Assembly: GCF_036195045.1 (NCBI RefSeq)
Contig: NZ_CP108100.1
Coordinates: 682,001-746,000 of the forward strand
Direction of reading: 5' to 3'
Length of the DNA stretch: 64,000 bases
From: Streptomyces sp. NBC_00236
GTDB lineage: Bacteria > Actinomycetota > Actinomycetes > Streptomycetales > Streptomycetaceae
A model generated the notes under the pieces. It did no database searches, was not told where the DNA came from, and saw only the letters and a program-made list of their open reading frames with translations. Positions 8,339 to 15,993 of this stretch are shown here, piece after piece; the first letter of the stretch is position 1, and every line of letters begins with the position of its first letter. Position numbers and translations under genes: made by a program.

Positions 8339-9499
8339 TCAGTCGCGCTGTGGTGCGTCCTCGCACAGCGCCGCGTCCAGCAGCTGCCCCAGCTGCGCGT
8401 CCGGGTGCTGGCCGACCTGTACCAACAGGTTGGTGACGAGGGAGACGTAGCGGCCGTCGTCCATGGTCAGGGTGAAGGTCTGGTAGCCCGGGACACCACC
8501 GGAGTGGCCCCGCGCCGTACCGCCGCAGGAGGGCTCGTACGTCTGGAGGCCCAGGCCGTAGCCCGTGCCGGGGTTCACCTGCCGGATGGTGCGCATCTCG
8601 GCAACGCTCTTCGCGGAGAGGACCTTTCCGGTGTTCAGCGCCTGGTAGAAGGCGCTCAGGTCCTCCAGCGTGGAGATCATGGCTCCCGCGCTGCTGTACA
8701 GCGAGGGGTCGTACGTGACCGCCGGCACCCACAGGTAGAAGGAGCCCACCCGGATGCCGTGGTAGCCGTTGACGGCCGGCGTGGGCAGGGTGCGGTCACC
8801 GGGTGCGGGGAAGAGCGTGTGGGGCAGACCGAGCGGTTCGATCACGCGTTCGGTCACGACCTCGTGCACCGGCTGTCCCGTCAGCTTCTCGATGAGCATT
8901 CCGAGGATGTAGTAGTCGGTGTTGGAGTAGGTGAAGCCTTCACCGGGGGCCGAGACCGGGGGCGAGGCGTCCAGCGCGTACCGCACCAGCGTTGACAGGC
9001 TGAAGGTGCCGTCCGGGTTCGACGGAGGCGTCTTCAGCCCGGGCGAGGGGGAGTAGGCGCCGAGACCGCCGGTGTGCTGAAGCAGATGGCGCACGGTGAT
9101 ACGGGTGCCGTCGTAGCCGTTGCCGGTGACGACACCGGGCAGGTAGTCATCGATCGGCGCGTCCAGGGAGGCGCGGCCCTCCTCGGCCAGCTGCAGCACC
9201 ACCACCGCTGTGAAGGTCTTGGTCTGACTGCCGATACGGATGTATTCGTCGGCCTTGATGGGCCGGTTGGCGTTGATGGTTCCCGTACCCGCCGACAGGG
9301 TCCAGGACCCGCTGCCGTTTCCGGCGTGGACGGCGGCGCCGGGCCCCGCTGCCGCCTGGAACGCCTTGAGCGCGGCGAGCGTGTCGGAGTGGTCGGACTC
9401 GGTGGTGGCGGCGTGTGCTCCCGAGCTGGAAAGCGTCAGTACCGTCGCGCACACGGCGCCGATGACGGAGGCCATTTTCGTGCCGTTTCGGGTGGTCAT
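8339..9499 (-). CDS. Secreted serine hydrolase (class C beta-lactamase / DD-peptidase family)
   Basis: 386 residues with a signal peptide (hydrophobic ASVIGAVCATVLTLSSSGAH and an AHA cleavage region). All three penicillin-binding motifs are present: SQTK (SxxK, nucleophile Ser) in IRIGSQTKTFTAVVVLQL, YSN (YxN) in FTYSNTDYYILGMLIEKLTG, and HSG in the third position (GHSGGVPGYQT). The layout matches the Streptomyces R61 D-alanyl-D-alanine carboxypeptidase group. The likely role is cell-wall peptide trimming or ester/peptide hydrolysis outside the cell. The start is ATG 9499. It lies 59 nt downstream of a secreted esterase gene on the same strand, so the two may be expressed together. Confidence 0.9.
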   Translation of the reverse strand: MTTRNGTKMASVIGAVCATVLTLSSSGAHAATTESDHSDTLAALKAFQAAAGPGAAVHAGNGSGSWTLSAGTGTINANRPIKADEYIRIGSQTKTFTAVVVLQLAEEGRASLDAPIDDYLPGVVTGNGYDGTRITVRHLLQHTGGLGAYSPSPGLKTPPSNPDGTFSLSTLVRYALDASPPVSAPGEGFTYSNTDYYILGMLIEKLTGQPVHEVVTERVIEPLGLPHTLFPAPGDRTLPTPAVNGYHGIRVGSFYLWVPAVTYDPSLYSSAGAMISTLEDLSAFYQALNTGKVLSAKSVAEMRTIRQVNPGTGYGLGLQTYEPSCGGTARGHSGGVPGYQTFTLTMDDGRYVSLVTNLLVQVGQHPDAQLGQLLDAALCEDAPQRD

Positions 9500-9558
9500 T
9501 TCGGTGTCCGCTCCTCGGAGAGGTCTCGATCGATCGGGTTTGTGCCGGTCCTGACGGG

Positions 9559-10647
9559 TTATTTCTTCGCGGCGGCTTCGAAGGCGGCCTTCAGCCGCGG
9601 GATGTAGTCGGCGTAGGCCGGGCCCCAGCACCCGTAGGTGTGGCTGCCGTCGCACTGGGAGGACAGGGAGGCGCCATTGCCGTAGTCGACGAGCCGGCTG
9701 GGGATGCCGAGCTCGTCCAAGCGGTTCTTGACCGTGTGGGCGGCCGTCGCCGTCTGACCGTCGATCAGGCCCTGGTTACCGGTGTAGAGGGTGACCTGGG
9801 TGTTCTTGAGCTTGGACAGGTTGGCCGGGGCGGCGGGGTCGTAGGCGTTCCAGCGGTGGTCCGCGCCCAGGACCGCATACGGCGAGCCGAAGACGGCGTC
9901 GCTGTCGACGTACGGTCCGTAGGTCGGGCAGCCCTGGCTGCTCGATGTGCTGAGCGCGCACCAGGCGCCGGGCAGGTTGAGCTCCGTGGCGAGTACGGCC
10001 GCGCGGACCGTGGCCATGGAGAAGTCGATTCCGCCAGAGAGGGAGGAGGCGTGGCCGAAGAGGTCGGGTCTGGCCTGGGCGTAGTGGAGTGCGCCGGATC
10101 CGCCCATGGACAGCCCGGTGACGGCCCGGTGTTCGCGGTCAGGGAGGGTGCGCAGGTTGGCATCGATGTAGGGGACGACCTGTTCGAGGTGGAAGGTCTC
10201 CCAGTTGGCCGCCCCCACGGCGGTGTTCTGCATGTACCAGTCGGCGTACCAGCTCTTGAGACCTCCGTCGGGGACCACGGTGATCATGGCGTCGGAGTGC
10301 AGGGCCGGGGCCGCGGCTGCATCGTCCACGTTGCCGCCGCCCCCATGGAGGAAGTACGTCACCGGCCATCGCCGGTCAGGGGCGTCGGCGTACCCGCTGG
10401 GCAGGAAGATCCGGATACGGTGCGGGCCGGCCACCTCCGGTGTGGTGACGGTGATCGTGAAGTCGGTGCTGGAGCGTACGTCGGTGCCGTCTGCGACCTG
10501 ACTCAGGCCGAAGCCGTCCGTGAAGTCGACGCCGGGGACGGCCGGGGCGTCCGCGCGGGCGGCCGGTCCCGAGGACACGGCCGGGAGCAGTGCCGCCGCG
10601 AACAGGACGCCGGCGAGGCGACGGTGGCGGGCTGATGGAGGTCTCAA
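9559..10647 (-). CDS. Secreted alpha/beta-hydrolase esterase (antigen 85 / esterase D type)
   Basis: 362 residues with an Arg-rich N-terminus, hydrophobic signal segment and ARA cleavage region. The alpha/beta hydrolase core shows WPVTYFLHGGGGNVDD (oxyanion loop), the nucleophile elbow GLSMGG (HRAVTGLSMGGSGALHYA) and a C-terminal His in SHTYGCWG. The family includes mycolyltransferase-like and feruloyl/acyl esterases; actual substrate unknown. The start is TTG at 10647, preceded at the correct distance by AAGGGAG; no better ATG or GTG exists in frame. Probably the first gene of a two-gene unit with the DD-peptidase-like gene. Confidence 0.87.
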   Translation of the reverse strand: MRPPSARHRRLAGVLFAAALLPAVSSGPAARADAPAVPGVDFTDGFGLSQVADGTDVRSSTDFTITVTTPEVAGPHRIRIFLPSGYADAPDRRWPVTYFLHGGGGNVDDAAAAPALHSDAMITVVPDGGLKSWYADWYMQNTAVGAANWETFHLEQVVPYIDANLRTLPDREHRAVTGLSMGGSGALHYAQARPDLFGHASSLSGGIDFSMATVRAAVLATELNLPGAWCALSTSSSQGCPTYGPYVDSDAVFGSPYAVLGADHRWNAYDPAAPANLSKLKNTQVTLYTGNQGLIDGQTATAAHTVKNRLDELGIPSRLVDYGNGASLSSQCDGSHTYGCWGPAYADYIPRLKAAFEAAAKK

Positions 10648-10753
10648 ACCGGTGCTCCCTTGTGTGAGGTGGCCGGCGGTCCGCCGGCACGACCACGATG
10701 CGGGCCGCCGGGTTCGGAGAACAGGGCATGTGCAGGTCAGGGGGAGGTCATCG

Positions 10754-10777
10754 GTGACCGGTCATCCGTGACCGGTC
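10754..10777. repeat. Direct repeat of GTGACCGGTC upstream of the NACHT gene
   Basis: Two copies of GTGACCGGTC start 14 bp apart, each containing the palindrome GACCGGTC, 50-75 bp upstream of the GTG start at 10829. The spacing and symmetry suggest a protein-binding site, possibly for the XRE domain of the downstream gene itself, or a site shared with the divergent esterase gene. Inference only. Confidence 0.45.
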
Positions 10778-10828
10778 GTCTCGATACGCTCGGGCGGTAC
10801 CGGTGTCGAGGGAAGACGGGGGTCCGGA

Positions 10829-13375
10829 GTGAGCAATGAGTTAGGCACGCGGATGCGTCAGCTGCGCAAACGCGCCTGCCTGACCCAGGAGCAGCTGGCG
10901 GAGCTGGCCGAGGTGAGCGTGAGCACGATCGGCCGGCTGGAGAACGGCAGGCTCCCCGAGCACCGGCTGAGGACGTTGCAGAAGGTGGCGGAAGTCCTGA
11001 ACGTGAAGCCGGAGGAGTGGCAACGGCTTACCGCGACCCTGGACGGGGAGCCGGCCCCCGCCGGTCCGGTCGAGGTGCTGACACCCGCCGGTATGCGGGG
11101 GGAGCCGGCCGCCGCTGCTCAGCCCGAGGAGCCGGTACCGAGCGGTCAGCCGGGGGAACCGGTACCCGCCGTTCAGTCACAGGCTCTGCCGGGGCCCCCG
11201 GTACCCGCCGCGCCGCTTCCCGGCCCCGGGCCGGCCATGTCGCCGGCCGGCCCGCTTGTCGACGCCGCGGCCTCACTGGCCCGCGAGGTCGGCCGACGCT
11301 GGCAGCGGGAGGAAAAACACCGTCGCGTCCATGACCCGTTCCCGCTGCCCGTGCGATACCAGCCGGCTCCCGCCGCTCTGATGGACCGTCCGGAGAACAT
11401 CCAGCGCCTGCAGCCAGGAGTCCCTGCCAGGGAGCTGGACCTGAACGGCGACCTGCGGACTGTCGCCGACACCTATCGGAGTATCGAGTCGCAGCGACTG
11501 GTCATTCTCGGTCGCGCCGGCTCGGGGAAGTCCATCCTGGCCATCAAGTTCGTCCTTGAGCTCCTCGCGGCCCCGGCTCCCTCCCTCCGGGTGCCGGTCA
11601 TTCTCAGCATCGGATCCTGGGACCCCCTGGCCATCACACCGCGGGACCTGCTGGTCGACCATCTTCTACGGGACCACCCGCATCTGGCCCGTACGACTCC
11701 CGAGGGTGCGACGCTGGCCGCCGAACTCGTCGACTCCGATCTGATTCTCCCCGTCCTGGACGGGTTCGACGAACTCGCCGAAGCCCTGCGCGGCCCCGCG
11801 CTGGAGGCACTCAACGCCACGTCGCACCCGGTGGTCCTGACCAGCCGCCAGGACGAGTACGCCAGAGCGGTCCGCGACGTGCACGCGCCTCTGGTGCTGG
11901 CAGCCTGCGTCGAACTCGCCGACCTGACCGTCGAGGATCTGGCCGCGTACCTGCCCCGGACCGACCGCCTCGGCGACTCCCTGGGCAGCGGCGGAGTCAC
12001 AGGCGTGTGGGGTGACGTCCTGGACGCACTCCGGGTCGGTGACACCCCAGCGAGCAGCCGGCTCGGACAGGTACTGGGAACGCCCCTGATGGTCACCCTG
12101 GCACGGACGATGTACAGCGAGGTGCCCGGCAACGACCCGGCCGAACTGCTCGACACCGCGAGCTTTCCTACCGGGCGCCACCTTGAGGAACATCTGTTGG
12201 CGAACTTCGTGCCCACCGTCTACCGGCACCGCACCCCCGAACGGGCCGACCCTGCCTCCGGACAGCGCAACCGCGACCCCGAGCAGGCCGAACGCTGGCT
12301 CGGTTACCTCGCCCACAGCCTGACCACCGGGGCCCACGAGCATGGAGACCTTGCCTGGTGGCGGTTCGGCTCGTCCGTACGGCTGCCGATGCGCATCCTG
12401 TACACCGCGCTGATCGGCGGACTGTGCATGTTCGCGGCCAACTGGATTGTCATACTTTTCACCGTTTCCATCGGGTACCAGCGCTCCGTGCAGGCGCCGG
12501 CGATGGTCGAGGTGACGGTGTTCGGGCTCTGCTCTGCGGTCGTCTTCGGTCTCGTGCACTGTGCCCTGGCCGCGATGGGCCGTACCGTTGCCGTTCCGAC
12601 CCAGGTACGACTCAGGTTGGCGGCCGTGGCCCCCGGGGTCGAGCACAGACCGGTTCGTGAGATCCTCACGCGCTTCGGGGTCGGGCTGCTGGGCGGCTCT
12701 GGGCTGGGGGTCGCACATGCCTGGTCGAAGGCACTGTTTCGCGCGTTGGCCGGAACCTCTTCGCACGCGGATCTGATCAGAGCGGCGGTTCAGGACACGC
12801 TGGCCGCGGGACTGATCTTCGGTCTCACGGCCGGCTTGGCCTTCGGACTCATCGCAGCCTTCGAGGCGCCCGTGGACATCGCGGCCGCGGCCACGCCGAT
12901 GCGACTGCTGTCCGTCAACCGGTCGACCGCCACCCGGCAGTTCCTCGTGCTGGCTGCCGTTGTCACTGTCGGACTCGCTGTCTGCGGGTACGCCGTCGTC
13001 GGCCTGCTCCAGCAGGTGCTGCCCTGGACGCTGCTGTGGCCGCTCGACGCGGCTCTGCTGCTGGGGGCGGTCGGCGGGCTGGGCGGCTCGGCGGCGTACG
13101 TGCTCGCACTCACGGCGTGGGGGCAGTGGCTGACGGTGGCCCGGTTCTGGTTGCCGCTGACGCGCAGGCTGCCGTGGGACACCGCCGCCTTCCTGGACGA
13201 CGCCTATCGCCGGGGGGTGCTCCGGCAGGCCGGTGCCGTGTACCAGTTCCGGCACATCCGGCTGCAGCAACACCTCGCTCGCGTCCACGCCCGCTCCGGC
13301 CGCGTCACCAGTTACGTGGAACCGGGCCCGGGGCGCCGCGCACCCGGTGAGAGGGCGTCGTCGGGAGGCCGTTGA
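10829..13375 (+). CDS. XRE-NACHT NTPase with C-terminal membrane domain
   Basis: 848 residues from GTG. Residues 1-70 are an XRE helix-turn-helix (MRQLRKRACLTQEQLAELAE ... VSTIGRLENG). A Pro/Gly/Glu-rich linker runs to about 150. A NACHT-type NTPase follows: Walker A GRAGSGKS at about 229-236 and Walker B ILPVLDGFDELAEAL near 305-315, then VVLTSR, the sensor-like strand. Residues ~515-760 contain about five hydrophobic helices (such as ILYTALIGGLCMFAANWIVI, GLIFGLTAGLAFGLIAAF and LLWPLDAALLLGAVGGL). The tail YQFRHIRLQQHLA is the conserved end of these Streptomyces NACHT proteins. STAND NTPases of this type include antiphage sensors; here the membrane domain could be the effector. Role inferred, not shown. 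Confidence 0.85.
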   Translation: MSNELGTRMRQLRKRACLTQEQLAELAEVSVSTIGRLENGRLPEHRLRTLQKVAEVLNVKPEEWQRLTATLDGEPAPAGPVEVLTPAGMRGEPAAAAQPEEPVPSGQPGEPVPAVQSQALPGPPVPAAPLPGPGPAMSPAGPLVDAAASLAREVGRRWQREEKHRRVHDPFPLPVRYQPAPAALMDRPENIQRLQPGVPARELDLNGDLRTVADTYRSIESQRLVILGRAGSGKSILAIKFVLELLAAPAPSLRVPVILSIGSWDPLAITPRDLLVDHLLRDHPHLARTTPEGATLAAELVDSDLILPVLDGFDELAEALRGPALEALNATSHPVVLTSRQDEYARAVRDVHAPLVLAACVELADLTVEDLAAYLPRTDRLGDSLGSGGVTGVWGDVLDALRVGDTPASSRLGQVLGTPLMVTLARTMYSEVPGNDPAELLDTASFPTGRHLEEHLLANFVPTVYRHRTPERADPASGQRNRDPEQAERWLGYLAHSLTTGAHEHGDLAWWRFGSSVRLPMRILYTALIGGLCMFAANWIVILFTVSIGYQRSVQAPAMVEVTVFGLCSAVVFGLVHCALAAMGRTVAVPTQVRLRLAAVAPGVEHRPVREILTRFGVGLLGGSGLGVAHAWSKALFRALAGTSSHADLIRAAVQDTLAAGLIFGLTAGLAFGLIAAFEAPVDIAAAATPMRLLSVNRSTATRQFLVLAAVVTVGLAVCGYAVVGLLQQVLPWTLLWPLDAALLLGAVGGLGGSAAYVLALTAWGQWLTVARFWLPLTRRLPWDTAAFLDDAYRRGVLRQAGAVYQFRHIRLQQHLARVHARSGRVTSYVEPGPGRRAPGERASSGGR

Positions 13376-13739
13376 GGGGCTGTTCGGTGGCGGCGGCCGG
13401 GGTGTGCGGGATCCGCTGCGAACGCCTTCCCGCCGGGTGTCGACGGTCTGAGACTTGGGAAAGGGTGACGCCCCACGCGTAGAGGCCGGCGGGCGCGCTG
13501 AGCACGGAATGAGAACCGGCACGGCCTTGCTGGGGTGGCCCGCCGATCAGATGGCTGAGACCGATTGCCGGCAGCCGTCGGTTCGGCGGGCTCCGACCAT
13601 AGGGCGTGCCACCGACGCTCTTCCGCGGACAATCAAGATCAGACACGGAGGCGTGGGGAGCGGCGACGGGCAGGGCTCGGGCTTCGCGGTTGCGCGATAG
13701 GTCGACCCCGGCCCGTCCGCTGGAGCGAGGGATTGTCCG
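13376..13739. other. Intergenic stretch, no gene seen
   Basis: About 360 bp between the NACHT gene and the small gene at 13740-13958, GC-rich throughout. Several overlapping open frames exist on both strands, but none has a ribosome site, family likeness or codon pattern of a real gene. No convincing terminator or repeat was found. Confidence 0.6.
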
Positions 13740-13958
13740 TCAGCGCCCTCCCTGCTTGGTGCGGCGCCCGGCCGAGGGGGCGGGCGGCGGGGGGTCGGGG
13801 TTGTCCTTCATCAAGTCCAGCAGCCGGAATGCGCGTTCGCTGGTTTCGCGGGGCGCACACAGCGCGGTCAGGAGCAAGACTCCGACGGTGGCGAGTCGGA
13901 CGGTGAACAGCACTGCGTCTTTGTCGGTGTCCACCGCGTGCTGGTCTGTGGTCTTCAT
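13740..13958 (-). CDS. Small membrane protein, hypothetical
   Basis: 72 residues. The start at ATG 13958 is set by AGGAGGAACGCCG directly upstream. The sequence opens with a charged MKTTDQHAVDTDKD, has a short hydrophobic segment (LFTVRLATVGVLLLTALCA), and ends in a polar Pro-rich tail (NPDPPPPAPSAGRR). It may be a membrane-associated protein. A perfect 16-bp palindrome lies 28-43 bp upstream, where a promoter or operator is expected. It is near the TIGR04141/RNase H pair on the same strand but about 240 nt beyond it, after a terminator hairpin, so it is probably a separate unit. No function can be given. Confidence 0.6.
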   Translation of the reverse strand: MKTTDQHAVDTDKDAVLFTVRLATVGVLLLTALCAPRETSERAFRLLDLMKDNPDPPPPAPSAGRRTKQGGR

Positions 13959-13985
13959 CGGCGTTCCTCCTGTCATCGAGCCGAT

Positions 13986-14001
13986 GCCCGGCATGCCGGG
14001 C
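13986..14001. promoter_or_regulatory. Perfect 16-bp palindrome GCCCGGCATGCCGGGC
   Basis: A perfect palindrome located 28-43 bp upstream of the small membrane protein start at 13958 (minus strand). This is operator position, but the GC-rich arms could equally be a short hairpin. No neighbouring regulator is an obvious partner. Confidence 0.45.
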
Positions 14002-14165
14002 GTACGGGCTCAGGTCTACGGTCGTTGAACGTGAAGGGCCTCGTCGAGGCCGCCATCACTCCGTCCGGGCTACGGATCCGCTGCAGATCCCGGGGCCTGC
14101 GCAGGGATCTGCGCGAGGTCGGTCCGTGGGTCCCGCAGCGGCTGGCTGTAGTTCAGCCAAGGCGT

Positions 14166-14185
14166 GGTCTGCCGTCGGGCAGACC
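14166..14185 (-). terminator. Hairpin after the TIGR04141 gene
   Basis: GGTCTGCC-GTCG-GGCAGACC: perfect 8-bp stem with a 4-nt loop, 13 nt beyond the stop of the gene at 14199-15890 on the minus strand. There is no U-tract, as is usual in Streptomyces. Likely the end of the RNase H/TIGR04141 transcript. Confidence 0.65.
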
Positions 14186-14198
14186 CTCGGGGCAACAC

Positions 14199-15890
14199 CT
14201 ACGCGGCGTCGGCAAGACCGTCGTCAGCGGCCGATCCGGCTGCGCCGATGCCCACGACCTCAAGCGAGACACCGCGCGCGGCCAGCGCCTTCGCGGTCTG
14301 AGCGAGGGTGATCTGGGAGAAACCGAAGAGGGAATCAGGGGTGAGCTCGGCTCCGGTCTTCAGGTGGATGGCGAGGACGAGGCGCTTGGGGTGGAAGTCG
14401 TCGGGCAGCGTGCGCCGGCCGTCGCTCGCGATGCGAACGCGCTGGGCGAAGGTCGCGCGGGCGACCGCGGAGTCGTACAGAACCTCGACGGCTACCCGGG
14501 CCTGGTTGTAGAGGTGGCTGAGGGCACCGGAACCACGGGCCTGCTTGACGAGGACGAGCGTGTCGTCCTGCGTGAGGAAGTCGCAGATCTCGATCTGGTC
14601 GCTGGGCTTCGCCGGGTTGGGGATGGTCTTGCAGTCGAGCACGACCCAGTCTTCCCAGCCGGCGGTCCGGGCCGTCTTCCGGTTGTAGGGCGTCTCCGAC
14701 ATTCCGCGAGGCCAGGCCGGCAGGACGACGGAAGGAACGGGAGCGAACAGCCGCTGCACCTCGCTGCGGAGGGAGGCAAGGTACGAGGCCCCGAACTCGT
14801 ACCAATCGCCGTCCAGCAGGCAGAACACGTGGGAGCCGAGGGAGACGGTGGCCTCGATCCAGCGCAGGGTTCCGACGGTGGCGATCACGTCGTCCGGCGC
14901 GCTCCGCCTGCGGCGCTCCCGAAGGAGCTTGACGGTGCCGGACTTGAGGGCTTCGAGGCGGCTCCCGGAGGGGAGATACCGGACGCGGCCGAGCACGTAG
15001 CCGAGGTCGAACGCGTCCGACTCGAAGCTCCCGTCGCTGTTGATCCGCGTGCGGTAGGTGACGGCCTCCGCGTCGTTGCGCAGGTGGTCGAAGGGCACGG
15101 TCTCGGCGATACGGCCATCGGCGGGCAGGCCGAGCTGGTCGTCCAGCACCCGCTCGAGCTCAGTGAGGATGGTCTTGTCCTTGACCGGGACGATGTGCTC
15201 GACGAACTCGAGGTCCTGATGCGGCAGGCGTTCGGTGCAGGCGCGGGCAATCTGGCGGATGTCGGAGACCAGGTCCGCCGGCTCGACTCCGAGGGGCAGG
15301 CGCAGTCCGCAGCCGCCCAGTACGGTGAATCCTCCGACCCTGCCCTTGAGGGTCCGCGTGAGCGGGGCGTCGTTGAGGTAGCCGCCGAGGCTGCGCACGA
15401 TCCGGGTGTGGTCGCTGAGGCCGAGGGCGGGCACGGGAGCACCGTGGGGAACGAGGGAGATGTCCGTGCGGGCCTGGCCGAGAATTCCGGAGACGGCACC
15501 GCGGACGAGGGTCGGGTCGATCTCCCGGATCGCGAAGGACAGGCCGAACCGCTTGTCCTTGAGCTGCTCGGGGATGAGCCGGTACCCCTGGTCGCAGCCA
15601 ATGGCGTACACCTGGCCGTCGACGGCGAGCAGCAGCAGGGCGGCGGTGCGGCGTACGGCCTCGGTGACGGGAATGCCGGTAGTGCGGGCCATCTGCTCGC
15701 ACCAGCCGGCCTCGTCCTGCTCCATGCCGCAGGTGAGGTAGACCGCCGGCACTCCGAGGCCGTCCGGCGTGTGCAGTTCCGCGCCGAGTTCGCTCAGGTA
15801 GTCGTGGTCAAGGGCGTCGTACATGGCTTCCCTGGTGGGGGCCACGCCGTGAAGCCGGTAAAGGGTGCGCGAGACGGTGGTGGGTGCCAT
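14199..15890 (-). CDS. TIGR04141/DUF6119 family protein
   Basis: 563 residues, ATG 15890 with GGAGG at 6-nt spacing. The C-terminal half carries the hallmarks of the sporadically distributed TIGR04141 (DUF6119) family: a strand-rich segment FCLLDGDWYEFGASYLASL, then LPAWPRGMSETPYN (the E-x2-YN element), WVVLDCKTI, IEICDFLTQDDTLVLVKQ (lysine after 'LVLV') and SGALSHLYNQARVAVEVL. The D, E and K residues in these strands resemble a nuclease-like core, but no catalytic assignment is published that I can cite. Soluble, without signal or membrane segments. It follows the RNase H fusion gene by 103 nt on the same strand and sits in a block of defence-type genes; a role in defence is inferred from this context only. 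Confidence 0.8.
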   Translation of the reverse strand: MAPTTVSRTLYRLHGVAPTREAMYDALDHDYLSELGAELHTPDGLGVPAVYLTCGMEQDEAGWCEQMARTTGIPVTEAVRRTAALLLLAVDGQVYAIGCDQGYRLIPEQLKDKRFGLSFAIREIDPTLVRGAVSGILGQARTDISLVPHGAPVPALGLSDHTRIVRSLGGYLNDAPLTRTLKGRVGGFTVLGGCGLRLPLGVEPADLVSDIRQIARACTERLPHQDLEFVEHIVPVKDKTILTELERVLDDQLGLPADGRIAETVPFDHLRNDAEAVTYRTRINSDGSFESDAFDLGYVLGRVRYLPSGSRLEALKSGTVKLLRERRRRSAPDDVIATVGTLRWIEATVSLGSHVFCLLDGDWYEFGASYLASLRSEVQRLFAPVPSVVLPAWPRGMSETPYNRKTARTAGWEDWVVLDCKTIPNPAKPSDQIEICDFLTQDDTLVLVKQARGSGALSHLYNQARVAVEVLYDSAVARATFAQRVRIASDGRRTLPDDFHPKRLVLAIHLKTGAELTPDSLFGFSQITLAQTAKALAARGVSLEVVGIGAAGSAADDGLADAA

Positions 15891-15993
15891 GAAGGGCCTC
15901 CGGAGTGTTGAGGGTGCGTGAAACGCATGCGGTGGACAACAGATCGGGCCTTACGAGGAGAGCGCGGTGGAAGGAGACGGCCGAGGGGTGGGT

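Noticed and set aside
11666..13522. 618-codon minus-strand frame over the NACHT gene
   Set aside because: Shadow; low-complexity Gln/Arg/Gly sequence, no start signal, opposite a recognisable NACHT protein.
13938..15911. 657-codon plus-strand frame over the TIGR04141 gene
   Set aside because: Antisense shadow of a gene with clear family motifs and ribosome site on the minus strand.
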